From: Pelovirga terrestris
GTDB taxonomy: Bacteria > Desulfobacterota > Desulfuromonadia > Desulfuromonadales > Geopsychrobacteraceae
DNA length: 64,000 bases
Direction: 5' to 3'
Assembly: GCF_014773365.1 (NCBI RefSeq)
Contig: NZ_JACWUN010000013.1
Location: 38,727-102,726 of the forward strand
The notes beneath the pieces are model-generated. The model saw nothing but the letters and a program-made list of their open reading frames with translations. It was not told the origin of the DNA and did no database searches. Numbering within the stretch: the first letter of the stretch is position 1; each line of letters opens with the position of its first letter. A program made the position numbers and the translations under genes. Shown here in pieces: positions 33,086 through 41,449 of this stretch.

Positions 33086-34045
33086 ATGTTCGGCTTGTCC
33101 CGCTGCCAGACCTTTTTACTTCTGCCGCCGGCTCTGATCAGTGCGGTGCTGCTGTTTGTCGGCGGCCCCGGGCCGGATTCGTTACGGTCGGTTCGCCATG
33201 CCTGGGTGAGCGGACACCTGGTGTGCTTTGCCCTGTGGGGCTCCCTGTATTTGAGCTGGAGGGGCAACCTGCCGATTCGTCGGTTGCTGGTTGAAGTGGT
33301 GCTGCTGAGTTTTCTGGTGGGTGGTATGACCGAGCTTCTCCAGTCCCTGGTCGGGCGCGAGCCGAGTTGGCGGGATGTTTTCAACGATGTACTGGGAGGT
33401 CTGCTGGCGGTCCTCTTTTTTGCCCCTGGGCGACACCAGCTTGTCGCTCCGTTGCGCCATGTAGCACAGTTTGTGTTGTTGCTGGTCGTGGTCTGGAGCC
33501 TCATTCCTTTTTCCCGGGCACTGGCCGACGACCTCATCAGTCGTCATCAGTTTCCCCTCTTGTCCGGTTTTGAAACTCCCTTTGAACAGACCCGTTGGGG
33601 CGGCAAGTCGCGGCGTTATATCGACGAGGAAACTGTTTATCAGGGCCGTAAGGCGCTGCAGGTTGAGCTGGTTGCCGGCTGGTATCCGGGGGTTTTCCTC
33701 AATTTTTTTCCAGCCGACTGGCGGGGCTATGCGGCACTGCAGATGTATGTTCATCATCCCTTGCCGGAACCGCTGGAGTTGCATCTGCGGATTCACGATC
33801 GGCATCATCGCGTTGCTGATAATCTGCACAGCGACCGATTCAACGCCCCTGTAGTTCTTAATCAGGGCTGGAATCGTATTCGGGTGGCGCTTGCTGAGGT
33901 CGCGAAAGCCCCGCGTGAGCGCGAGCTGGATTTGCGCCGGGTAGCCGGTGTCGGGCTCTTTGCTGTGTCGCTTGAAGCACCGCAAATGATCGCCATTGAT
34001 GAGGTCAGATTGCTCGGTTATGAAGAACTGCTTTTGAGCGATTGA
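33086..34045 (+). CDS. VanZ-like membrane protein with C-terminal beta domain
   Basis: A 319-residue protein. The N-terminal part has four hydrophobic helices (about 10-130) in a VanZ-like pattern: DSLRSVRHAWVSGHLVCFALWG and GGMTELLQSLVGREPSWRDVFNDVLGGLLAV, the last being the conserved E-x-Q...R-x-x-D-x-x-x-N-x-x-G signature. A further helix ends near 150. The rest (about 165-315) looks like a periplasmic jelly-roll, carbohydrate-binding-like domain (GFETPFEQTRW, WRGYAALQMYVHHPLPEPLELHLRIHD). The ATG at 33086 has AGGTG before it; a TTG start at 33038 is possible. Function unknown; cell envelope or glycan binding is likely. Confidence 0.7.
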   Translation: MFGLSRCQTFLLLPPALISAVLLFVGGPGPDSLRSVRHAWVSGHLVCFALWGSLYLSWRGNLPIRRLLVEVVLLSFLVGGMTELLQSLVGREPSWRDVFNDVLGGLLAVLFFAPGRHQLVAPLRHVAQFVLLLVVVWSLIPFSRALADDLISRHQFPLLSGFETPFEQTRWGGKSRRYIDEETVYQGRKALQVELVAGWYPGVFLNFFPADWRGYAALQMYVHHPLPEPLELHLRIHDRHHRVADNLHSDRFNAPVVLNQGWNRIRVALAEVAKAPRERELDLRRVAGVGLFAVSLEAPQMIAIDEVRLLGYEELLLSD

Positions 34046-34130
34046 CATGAGGTAGTGGGGAACATAGAATCGTGATTTTCCCACAGATGATAAGTATGCT
34101 GCTGCAGGCAGCTACGAGAGAGGTTGATCC

Positions 34131-35726
34131 ATGAAGGTTCTGATTACTGATGAGATTTCCGACAGCGGCCTGCTGCCGTTGACCAATGATCCGCGTATTA
34201 CTGTCGATAAAAAAATCGGTCTGGAGATTGATGAGTTGCACCGGTGTATCGGTGGCTATGATGCGATTATTACCCGCAGTGGCACCCTGGTTGACGAGGC
34301 GTTGTTGAGCCATGCCCAGCGCTTGAAGATCGTTGCCCGTGCCGGCGTCGGGATTGACAATGTTGATGTCGATGCGGCCAGTCGTCGCGGGATTATTGTC
34401 GTCAATGCCCCGTACGGCAATGTGAATTCGGCCGCCGAACATACGATGGCGATTCTGCTGGCAAAATGCCGCAATGTGGGGATTGCTAATATCAGTCTGA
34501 AAAATGGCGAATGGAAACGCGCACCCTTTACCGGGCATGAACTCAAAGGCAAAACCGTCGGGATTATCGGCCTGGGAAAAGTTGGCGGGCGGGTCGCTCT
34601 GCGCTGCCGCGCTTTTGAAGCTGACGTGCTGACTTACGACCCCTATATTTCGGAAAAGCGGGCCGAAGATTTTGGGGTCAAGTTGACTTCGCTTGAGGAT
34701 GTGATTCGCTTTTCTGATATTATCAGCGTGCACACCCCCCTCAACGACGAGACCCGAGATATAATCAATGCCGAACACTTTGCCGGCATGCAGGATGGTG
34801 TCTTTATCGTCAATTGCGCCCGTGGCGGGATCATCAACGAAGCGGCGATGTTGTCTGCTTTGGAGTCGGGTAAGTGTGCGGGTGCCGCTTTCGATGTGTT
34901 CAGCGAGGAGCCCCCACGCAGTGAGGTGCTGAAGAAGTTGATCGCTCACCCCAATATGCTGGTCACCCCGCACCTGGGAGCCAACACCTTTGAGGCACAA
35001 AAGAACGTGGCCGTCGACGTCAGCAAGGAAATTGTCAACTACATCGACGGTCGTCCCTTAAGCAACGCGGTCAATATTCCCCGCTTTGATCCGGACCTGA
35101 TGGATCAAATGAAGCCCTTTATGGAACTGGTGACGATTCTCGGTGAGTTTATGTCCCAGCTGGCACCCGCCAATCCCAGCAAGATTTCCTTTACCTACAA
35201 CGGCAAGATTGCCCGTTTTGACTGTGACCCCCTGACCATTTGTGGTCTCGCCGCAATGCTCAATTTCAGTACCGAGCAGGATGTTAATATGGTCAATGCC
35301 GGTCTGGTGGCTAAAACCCGCGGCATAGCGGTCGAGTCAATCCGTTCCACCGAAACGGATTCCTTTTCCAGTCTCATTACTATTGATCTGGAAAGTCCGG
35401 AAGGCAAGCGGCGGATTGCCGGAACCCTGTTTGAAGGTACCCCGAAAATTGTCAAGCTGCGCAATTTCCCGATCGATTTCCGTCCTGAAGAACATATGCT
35501 GGTTATCAATTATCAGGATCGCCCGGGGTTGATCGGCAAGATCGGCACCATCTTGGGGGAACATCAGGTGAACATCGGTAATATGAGTCTCGGACGTTTA
35601 GAAAAAGCCGGAGAAGCGATGGTGGTTTTTTCTGTCGACTCACAAGTTGAACCGGAGACTCTGGCCAAAGTCGGTGCGGCAGTTGAAGCGCGATTTATCA
35701 AGGCGGTGCGACTGGGAGTAAGATAA
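34131..35726 (+). CDS. serA: D-3-phosphoglycerate dehydrogenase
   Basis: A 531-residue SerA, the first step of serine synthesis. Order: substrate-binding part, Rossmann NAD-binding domain with GIIGLGKVGGRVA (about 144-156), catalytic His in HLGANTFEAQ, then an intervening allosteric-substrate-binding domain (about 325-450) and a C-terminal ACT domain starting VINYQDRPGLIGKIGTILGEH (about 460) for serine feedback. This is the long form found in Bacillus and deltaproteobacteria. The GAGAGAGG site precedes the ATG. Confidence 0.96.
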   Translation: MKVLITDEISDSGLLPLTNDPRITVDKKIGLEIDELHRCIGGYDAIITRSGTLVDEALLSHAQRLKIVARAGVGIDNVDVDAASRRGIIVVNAPYGNVNSAAEHTMAILLAKCRNVGIANISLKNGEWKRAPFTGHELKGKTVGIIGLGKVGGRVALRCRAFEADVLTYDPYISEKRAEDFGVKLTSLEDVIRFSDIISVHTPLNDETRDIINAEHFAGMQDGVFIVNCARGGIINEAAMLSALESGKCAGAAFDVFSEEPPRSEVLKKLIAHPNMLVTPHLGANTFEAQKNVAVDVSKEIVNYIDGRPLSNAVNIPRFDPDLMDQMKPFMELVTILGEFMSQLAPANPSKISFTYNGKIARFDCDPLTICGLAAMLNFSTEQDVNMVNAGLVAKTRGIAVESIRSTETDSFSSLITIDLESPEGKRRIAGTLFEGTPKIVKLRNFPIDFRPEEHMLVINYQDRPGLIGKIGTILGEHQVNIGNMSLGRLEKAGEAMVVFSVDSQVEPETLAKVGAAVEARFIKAVRLGVR

Positions 35727-35733
35727 TAAGGTA

Positions 35734-36564
35734 TCAGATGGTCAGGGGCAGGTCGGTTGTAGCAATAATACCGACCTGTTCTGCTTTTTCCAGCAGACAG
35801 GAAATCGCTGCCAACCCGTCTTCGCCTAAATCGATAGAGTAATCATTAACATACAGATCGATATGCTGATTGATCACGCTATCGTCAAGTTCCTGGGCAT
35901 GCTGACGGATATAACTGGTTGCCTGCTGCGGGTGACTGCGGGCGTATTCGATGCTGTGGCGCAACGCCTGATCTACCAGCCTGATGCGCTCTTCACCCAG
36001 GCTTCTTTTTGCCAGAATTCCCCCGAGGGGAATCGGATGCCCGGTTACCTCTTCCCACCACTGCCCCAAATCAAGTAACTGCTCGAGCCCGTACTGCTGA
36101 TAGGTAAAACGTGATTCGTGTATTATCACCCCGGCGGCGGCGCGCCCCTGGCACACGGCCGGGATAATCTGATCGAAGGGGAGAACCAGCAGATTGTCCG
36201 TCCCGCCAACATAGAGTTGCAACAACAAATTGGCGGTGGTTAGCCGTCCTGGAATGGCAATGGTTTTGCTCCGCAATTGTTCAAAAGAAAGGCTTTCGTC
36301 GGCAACAATCAGTGGTCCACAACCGCGCCCCAGGGCGGCACCACTGCGTAACAGGACGTAGCGATTGCGCAGGTGGCCGAAGGCATGAAAGGAAATCTTG
36401 GTCAGATCCAAAGCCCCCTTCAGTGCTAACTGGTTGAGGGTTTCGACATCTTCAAGGCGTTCAACAAAGGCCAGATCCCCACAGGGCACCAAGCCATGAA
36501 CCAGCGCGTGAAAGATGTAGGTGTCGTTCGGGCAGGGAGAATAGCCGAGGCTTAAGCTTGTCAT
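35734..36564 (-). CDS. mqnD: 1,4-dihydroxy-6-naphthoate synthase
   Basis: A 276-residue MqnD of the futalosine pathway, turning cyclic de-hypoxanthine futalosine into dihydroxy-naphthoate for menaquinone. The opening LSLGYSPCPNDTYIFHALVHG is diagnostic. The AIPGRLTTANLLLQL and GVIIHESRFTY blocks are also conserved, and so is the GHPIPLGGILAKR loop. It converges with serA (eight-base gap) and follows mqnB on the same strand after 12 bases. Menaquinone is the expected respiratory quinone in this group. Confidence 0.95.
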   Translation of the reverse strand: MTSLSLGYSPCPNDTYIFHALVHGLVPCGDLAFVERLEDVETLNQLALKGALDLTKISFHAFGHLRNRYVLLRSGAALGRGCGPLIVADESLSFEQLRSKTIAIPGRLTTANLLLQLYVGGTDNLLVLPFDQIIPAVCQGRAAAGVIIHESRFTYQQYGLEQLLDLGQWWEEVTGHPIPLGGILAKRSLGEERIRLVDQALRHSIEYARSHPQQATSYIRQHAQELDDSVINQHIDLYVNDYSIDLGEDGLAAISCLLEKAEQVGIIATTDLPLTI

Positions 36565-36576
36565 GGTAATAGTCCT

Positions 36577-37290
36577 TCAGGGGTTCAGCAGGCCACGCTG
36601 CAGCAGGGTCAGAACCGCCTCTTGCGCCACTCTCATGCCCAGGGGAATGTCCCACTGTTCATCGGCACGGGTGCCGGTCGGGTTGGAGATCCCGCGTACT
36701 TCTAAAAGTGGGCAGGCAAATTCAGCGCAGACCTGCGCCGCTGCCGCGCCCTCCATGTTTTCACAGATCCCGGTGGTCAGTCGCTGGAGTTGCCGGCTTA
36801 ACTCCGGGGTGCCGGAACAGTTGTTGACGGTCACAAAGGGACCGCAGTACGCCTGCGGAAGTAACTGGACAGCTTGGTGGTACAGTGGCGTGTCAAGTTT
36901 GTAAGATTGTTGAAAGAGCGGAGCAAGGTGGCTTTGCTGGGGTATTTTCAGCTGTTCCAGCGGGATAAAGCCACTGTCCGTCGTTACCCCGCAGTCGCCG
37001 TAGATCTCGCTGCTGGCCAGGGCCAGATCACCGATGCCCGGGCCGCGGTCGGGATAGCTGCCACCACAGCCACAGAGGATCACCGCTGCAGGTCGTAACT
37101 CAGTTAACATGCGGGTAAGTTGCATCGCCATCAGCATGGCACCGATGCCGGCATGGCCGACCACAACCGCTGTACCACACAGGTTTCCGCGTAATAATTC
37201 CCTGCCGCCACACTGCACGGTTGCGCTGGAGATCACTTGTCGGCGCAAAAGAGCGGTTTCAGCCGGGGTTGCCGCGAGAACCAGCACCAT
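36577..37290 (-). CDS. mqnB: Futalosine hydrolase
   Basis: A 237-residue nucleoside phosphorylase-like hydrolase that removes hypoxanthine from futalosine. Visible: VLVLAATPAETALL at the start, GHAGIGAMLMAMQLTRML, the GCGGSYPDRGPGIGDLALASSE purine-site loop, ENMEGAAAAQVC (family motif MEGAA) and EVRGISNPTGTRA. Linked to mqnD downstream and separated by two bases from the unknown gene upstream. The pairing with mqnD distinguishes it from MTA/SAH nucleosidase. Confidence 0.93.
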   Translation of the reverse strand: MVLVLAATPAETALLRRQVISSATVQCGGRELLRGNLCGTAVVVGHAGIGAMLMAMQLTRMLTELRPAAVILCGCGGSYPDRGPGIGDLALASSEIYGDCGVTTDSGFIPLEQLKIPQQSHLAPLFQQSYKLDTPLYHQAVQLLPQAYCGPFVTVNNCSGTPELSRQLQRLTTGICENMEGAAAAQVCAEFACPLLEVRGISNPTGTRADEQWDIPLGMRVAQEAVLTLLQRGLLNP

Positions 37291-37292
37291 GA

Positions 37293-38381
37293 TTACGGCC
37301 TCTTAAACCAGCCGTGGCGGATCAGGTCGCGCCGCAATTCACTCCCCTGATTGCGCACCACCCCCTGGTACCAGAAACACTCCTGACTGACCAACGGGTT
37401 GTCCGGGGTATCGAGACGTTTGGAACCATCCACCAGGTTCTTGCGAAAGATCGCATCGGGCTCGCTGATGATCGCCCTGATTTTTTCCGCCAGGGGCTCA
37501 TCGAGCAGTTCAATGACCGTTGCAATCATGTCGCGAATTTTCAACCCCTGGCGATATTCCCATAAATCTCCATCAAAAACGTATTCGCACTCGGTGACGA
37601 AATCACTCCAGTCCAATAACAGCGAACCGAATTCGACATCGGCAAACTCATGCTGCATCAGTTTGCTGCTGATCAAGTCAGCAATTTGTTCCTGCTCTTT
37701 ACGGGTCAGAAAAAAAGACAGGCCTTCTTCGACCTCGTACATATCAAGCAGTTCGGTTATTTCATCACAGTAAAGAGATGCATCAAGTTCTGCGGTGCCA
37801 AGCTTTTTAAGCTCCGGTGGCAGGAACTCACGCGGCAGTCCAAGCAGCGAGAGGTGGTGGTGGTCGTAGTCTGTGGGCAGAATCAGGTCGTCACGATAAG
37901 GAATCTGGTGGCGAACCAGAAAATTGCACAGACGCAGGTGGTTGTCGGTAAAAAAACTCAAGACCTTTTCTTCCGAGCAGAAAAATTCCAGACCCTTACG
38001 GTTATTGGCAAGGCCAAAACCGACAAAACCATCGTGGATCAAGCGACTTAAGTAGGGGGCAACGGTTTGCAGGATCAGATTGGTCGGCAGGTAGGGGGAA
38101 TAATAAACTGCCGGTTCCGGTCGAGATTCTTCGGCGCTTGAACGCCGGATTGTTGCCTGTTCAGGATAGAATTCCAGAATAAAAAAGGATTCTTCGGTTA
38201 AAAAGCGGCTGAATTGAACAAAGATTTCGGCAAGCCGGGGGGCTGAGACCAGGGCGGTAAAACGATAGGCATTGTCACAATCGTCAAGCAGTGAAAAATC
38301 GTAACCTTCGCGGATCGATGCTGTCATTCGATGATTTTTAGCAGGTTGCAGACCGGCCGGGTGCAGGTATTCTGTTGCCAA
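37293..38381 (-). CDS. Unknown protein in the mqnB-mqnD operon
   Basis: A 362-residue soluble protein that I do not recognise. It has no signal peptide or membrane helix. It is acidic, with many aromatic residues and a cluster at YDHHHLSLLGLPREFL; the C-terminal part ends GSELRRDLIRHGWFKRP. The two-base gap to mqnB makes co-transcription very likely. A TTG start at 38381 has AGGA six bases before it; an ATG at 38327 has no ribosome site. Its constant partner genes would be the best clue to function. Confidence 0.7.
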   Translation of the reverse strand: MATEYLHPAGLQPAKNHRMTASIREGYDFSLLDDCDNAYRFTALVSAPRLAEIFVQFSRFLTEESFFILEFYPEQATIRRSSAEESRPEPAVYYSPYLPTNLILQTVAPYLSRLIHDGFVGFGLANNRKGLEFFCSEEKVLSFFTDNHLRLCNFLVRHQIPYRDDLILPTDYDHHHLSLLGLPREFLPPELKKLGTAELDASLYCDEITELLDMYEVEEGLSFFLTRKEQEQIADLISSKLMQHEFADVEFGSLLLDWSDFVTECEYVFDGDLWEYRQGLKIRDMIATVIELLDEPLAEKIRAIISEPDAIFRKNLVDGSKRLDTPDNPLVSQECFWYQGVVRNQGSELRRDLIRHGWFKRP

Positions 38382-38536
38382 TGGAGATCCTGTTGTTGTC
38401 CGGGGTTTTTGAGAGCTCAGTTGTTTTTCGCCATAACAAATTTATATCATAACCGCCTGACCTGGTGCTTGGCTAATTTCTTTTCTGATGATTAGTTCCT
38501 TGATATGAGACTTTTTAAATGATATATAAATGCCTT

Positions 38537-38707
38537 CATCAAAGAGAATGCTTTCGCAAAAAGGATCAATTTCGCTGGATAAGCAAAAAGCACCAAATGT
38601 AAGGCGCGTCATTGTTAAGCAATGAGGCGTACTTACGTACCTCGAAGCAGTGAAACAATGGCAGCAACGCAGCAGTTGGTGCGTTTTGCGACGCCATCAA
38701 AGAGAAT
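38537..38707. mobile_element. MITE-like element flanked by 13-bp direct repeats
   Basis: CATCAAAGAGAAT occurs exactly at 38537-38549 and 38695-38707. Between them, near-complementary arms GCAAAAAGCACCAA (38584-38597) and TTGGTGCGTTTTGC (38676-38689) enclose a further CATTG/CAATG hairpin. No protein is coded. This fits a small non-autonomous element with a target duplication. It lies directly before the mglB-like gene, so it may carry or separate that gene's promoter. Confidence 0.5.
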
Positions 38708-38726
38708 ACTAGCCAAGGAGTACCAC

Positions 38727-39221
38727 ATGCTCAGCTCACAGTCATCTCTGGTCATGTACGACGAAGAATACCAGAAGATTATGATACTGATTGAACGTCT
38801 GCTGCGGGAATCTAATGCCAAGGTCATTTTTCTGGTTGATAAGGATGGCCAGTTGATCGCTGCTACCGGCGAAACGGAAAACCTTGATACCACCAGTCTG
38901 GCGTCCCTGACGGCAGGGAATATTGCGGCGACCGGAGGCCTGGCCAAGCTGATTGGTGAAAAAGAATTTTCGATTCTGTTTCATGAAGGGGAGAAGGATA
39001 ATATCCACCTTTCCATCGTCGGTGGGCGGGTTATCCTGGTGGTTATTTTCGATCAGCGCAGTTCTCTGGGGCTGGTACGTTTGCGGGTAAAAAAAGCCAG
39101 TAACGAACTGGCAGTGATTCTCGAGGATCTGGTACGCAAGACACAAGATCAGCACTCCGAGTTTCAGGCGAGTCCGTTTTCTGAAATTACTGACGATGAT
39201 ATCGACAACCTTTTTAACTGA
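38727..39221 (+). CDS. mglB: Roadblock/LC7 protein, MglB-like
   Basis: A 164-residue roadblock-domain protein (about 15-125; [15 protein letters not shown], then [20 protein letters not shown]). In Myxococcus, MglB is the GTPase-activating partner of MglA and sets cell polarity. The MglA-like gene follows after 14 bases. AAGGAG at 38715-38720 fixes the ATG at 38727; the frame extends upstream into the MITE-like element but without a ribosome site. The C-terminal tail is acidic ([12 protein letters not shown]). The symbol is given by analogy. Confidence 0.85.
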   Translation: MLSSQSSLVMYDEEYQKIMILIERLLRESNAKVIFLVDKDGQLIAATGETENLDTTSLASLTAGNIAATGGLAKLIGEKEFSILFHEGEKDNIHLSIVGGRVILVVIFDQRSSLGLVRLRVKKASNELAVILEDLVRKTQDQHSEFQASPFSEITDDDIDNLFN

Positions 39222-39235
39222 TCGGAATTCGCCAG

Positions 39236-39823
39236 ATGTCCTTCATCAACTACGCGTCACGAGAAATTAACTGCAAGATTGTCTATTACGGCCCGGGCTT
39301 GTGTGGTAAGACAACCAATCTGCAGTATATTTACAATAAAACGGCTGAAGGTTCCAAGGGGAAGATGATTTCCCTGGCGACAGAAACCGAGCGAACCCTG
39401 TTTTTTGATTTTTTGCCCCTGGCCCTGGGTGAAATTCGCGGATTCAAGACCCGTTTCCATCTTTATACCGTTCCCGGCCAGGTTTTTTACGATGCATCGC
39501 GCAAATTGATTCTTAAAGGGGTTGACGGGGTTGTTTTTGTTGCTGATTCGCAGGAAGAACGTTTTGACGCCAATATTGAGAGCCTTGAAAATTTACGCGA
39601 CAATCTCGAGGAACAGGGTTTTGATATTGAAAAAATTCCCTTTGTTATCCAGTACAACAAGCGCGACCTGCCCAACGCCTGTGATCTGGAAGAACTGAGC
39701 AAAGCTCTCAATCCCCGTAGGGTTCCCGAGTTTGAAGCCTGCGCGCCAACCGGTGAAGGGGTGTTTGAAACCCTCAAGGCGGTGGCCAAGTTGGTACTGA
39801 ATGATCTTAAAAAGGGAGGATAA
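39236..39823 (+). CDS. mglA: MglA-like Ras-type GTPase
   Basis: A 195-residue small GTPase of the MglA family, a polarity switch controlling the position of pili and motility machines. P-loop [10 protein letters not shown] (about 19-28), a TVPGQ switch II (family-typical in place of DTAGQ), and base-specific NKRD ([11 protein letters not shown]). MglA lacks the usual switch Asp, as here. Forms an operon with the roadblock partner upstream. Length matches the family. Confidence 0.93.
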   Translation: MSFINYASREINCKIVYYGPGLCGKTTNLQYIYNKTAEGSKGKMISLATETERTLFFDFLPLALGEIRGFKTRFHLYTVPGQVFYDASRKLILKGVDGVVFVADSQEERFDANIESLENLRDNLEEQGFDIEKIPFVIQYNKRDLPNACDLEELSKALNPRRVPEFEACAPTGEGVFETLKAVAKLVLNDLKKGG

Positions 39824-39841
39824 AGAGCGCCAGAAAATCGC

Positions 39842-39870
39842 TTGACATGGAGATAAGTATCTCCTATATT
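39842..39870 (+). promoter_or_regulatory. Promoter of tRNA-Asn
   Basis: TTGACA (39842-39847) and TATATT (39865-39870) with 17-base spacing, a near-perfect sigma-70 promoter. The tRNA begins 20 bases after the -10 box. Confidence 0.85.
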
Positions 39871-39889
39871 CCGGAACCGCACCAACTAT

Positions 39890-39965
39890 TCCCTCTTAGC
39901 TCAGTTGGCAGAGCATCTGACTGTTAATCAGATTGTCGCTGGTTCGACCCCAGCAGAGGGAGCCA
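39890..39965 (+). tRNA. tRNA-Asn (GTT)
   Basis: A 76-nt gene with TCCCTCT/AGAGGGA acceptor, G discriminator, encoded CCA, anticodon loop CTGTTAA (GTT), and T-loop TTCGACC. Strong promoter upstream and terminator downstream make it a single-gene unit. Confidence 0.97.
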
Positions 39966-39973
39966 ATAAAATC

Positions 39974-40007
39974 AGCCCCTTGCAGCAAATTGCTGCAAGG
40001 GGCTTTT
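39974..40007 (+). terminator. Terminator of tRNA-Asn
   Basis: AGCCCCTTGCAGCA pairs perfectly with TGCTGCAAGGGGCT around a three-base loop, followed by TTTT. Confidence 0.85.
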
Positions 40008-40112
40008 GATTTTTATGGTTATTCTCCCGGTGTTGTCCCAGATCCATAGCAATGTTTTGCCATAGGAACCATCTTCGTTCATTTTACCGGGCTGCCGATC
40101 CCCTCGTTCGAA

Positions 40113-40763
40113 TTAATTTATCCCTTTCAGGATCATATGGCAAAGCCACTCATTTTCCACACTATCGGAGAGGTCCATGCCGCTGTGTTCAATCTGTCCG
40201 ATCGGCAACTTGACAATATGGCTGGTCGGCGTGGTTCCCAGTGGCAGATGCCATTTCCCTGAAAGGTTAAGCAGCGCGGTTTTTTCCTGGGCCCCGGCGA
40301 CTGAAATGCGAAAACCCTTATCATCACTCATGCCCAGAGGCATGGTTCGGTAGTTTCTCAGGGTTGCGGCGATCTCGGTATCGCTTAAGGGTTCCGCCTC
40401 TATTTTTTGGACATCGGCTTTGAGGGCCGCAGGGAGGAGTTGCAATGCGCCGACACAGTCTCTGCCAATATGCCACAGCAGATCAAAACCTTTGTTTGAC
40501 CCTGCTCGGAAGCTTTTTTGAATGCGGTTTCTGATCGGCAGGCTATCGGGGAGTAAGTTGTCGAAATAGTTCTCGACCCTGTCGCCGGTGTAAACCTGTT
40601 CGGCTAAGGGCATCGAGAGAGACAGTGCGCGACCTGCGCTGCTTGCAATCCAGGATTGGGCATAGCTGAATTCCAGTCTGCCATTTGCTGCACGGGTCAA
40701 GGTACCGACCCTCTCCTCATTCATGTAGGCGAATAACTCTGCCTTTTGAGGTTTGCGGCCCAT
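40113..40763 (-). pseudogene. hipA: HipA-like toxin kinase, C-terminally truncated
   Basis: A 216-residue N-terminal half of HipA, a Ser/Thr kinase toxin (full length about 410-440). Visible are the couple_hipA domain (VGTLTRAANGRLEFSYAQSWI, ALSLSMPL, FDNLLPD) and the ATP-binding part (SVAGAQEKTALL, with the following GTTPTSHIVKLP). It stops just after the VENEWLCHMIL helix, before the catalytic Asp and metal-binding residues. The missing part is not found in the 100 bases left before tRNA-Asn, so the gene is probably a deletion remnant rather than frameshifted. Loss of kinase activity is expected. Confidence 0.75.
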
Positions 40764-41015
40764 TTACCATTTGTCTCCATCGTTTTTGACATCGGTTTTG
40801 CTCCGAGGCTGTATGACCATCTCCAGTTCCAATGCGGCCAACAGGCGAAACAAGGTGCCAAGCTGCGTCCCTCCGCTACCTTGCTCAACCTTCGACACGG
40901 TGGGCTGATCTATACCAACCAGTTTTCCCGTGGCTGTTTGGTTTAATCCTTTTTGCTTACGCGCTTCCCGTAAGACTGACCCTAGGTTTTCAGGAGATAT
41001 GGCTTTGCGAATCAT
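40764..41015 (-). CDS. hipB: HipB-like XRE-family antitoxin/repressor
   Basis: An 83-residue helix-turn-helix protein. LGSVLREARKQKGLNQTATGKLVGIDQPTVSKVEQGSGG is a standard XRE domain (about 10-48), followed by LFRLLAALELEMVIQPR, the HipB C-terminal segment. The stop codon directly abuts the hipA ATG. It likely represses its own operon through inverted repeats at 41069-41113. Since hipA is truncated, it may now be an orphan repressor. Confidence 0.88.
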   Translation of the reverse strand: MIRKAISPENLGSVLREARKQKGLNQTATGKLVGIDQPTVSKVEQGSGGTQLGTLFRLLAALELEMVIQPRSKTDVKNDGDKW

Positions 41016-41041
41016 TGGGGGCTCCGATCATTGTCTTTGGA

Positions 41042-41113
41042 TATAGCTATAGAGATATAAATTAAAAATATAGCGCATATCGTATAAGAACGATCTATAG
41101 CTTATGCGCTATA
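41042..41113. promoter_or_regulatory. HipB operator candidates
   Basis: TATAGCGCATA (41069-41079) and its exact complement TATGCGCTATA (41103-41113) flank the expected hipB promoter; a TATAGCTATA palindrome lies at 41042-41051. HipB-type regulators bind paired palindromes of this kind. The rest of the gap 41114-41440 has only a GATACTATT/AATAGTATC hairpin (41278-41299). Confidence 0.55.
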
Positions 41114-41449
41114 AATTTATTGTCAATTGAGTTTAATACTGATTTTTTTTGTACTAATTCTGCACTGTCATTGCGTTGGGTCGGGGGGGTGTTTGTCGCC
41201 ATGGACGGCGACAAAAAGCGGTCATGGATGACGAAAAGTGTCCCTTGGCGTAGGATCCCCGATCCGGTGCTGAATTCGATACTATTTTTTAATAGTATCT
41301 TCCCGGCGCCCGTTTCTTCAGGTGTGGGAGCCAAATATTCCAGGGGCTTACGGCATAACGCTGTGAGTCTCTGTTTTTTTGTGCGCAAGCGGGTCGAATT
41401 TTTGTAAACTCGAAGAGTGACATTTTTTTGAAATGCTGGAGGTGTTGTG

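Noticed and set aside
41095..41407. Overlapping ORFs on both strands between hipB and pirin
   Set aside because: No ribosome site, no family resemblance; they overlap the HipB operator region and look like non-coding DNA.
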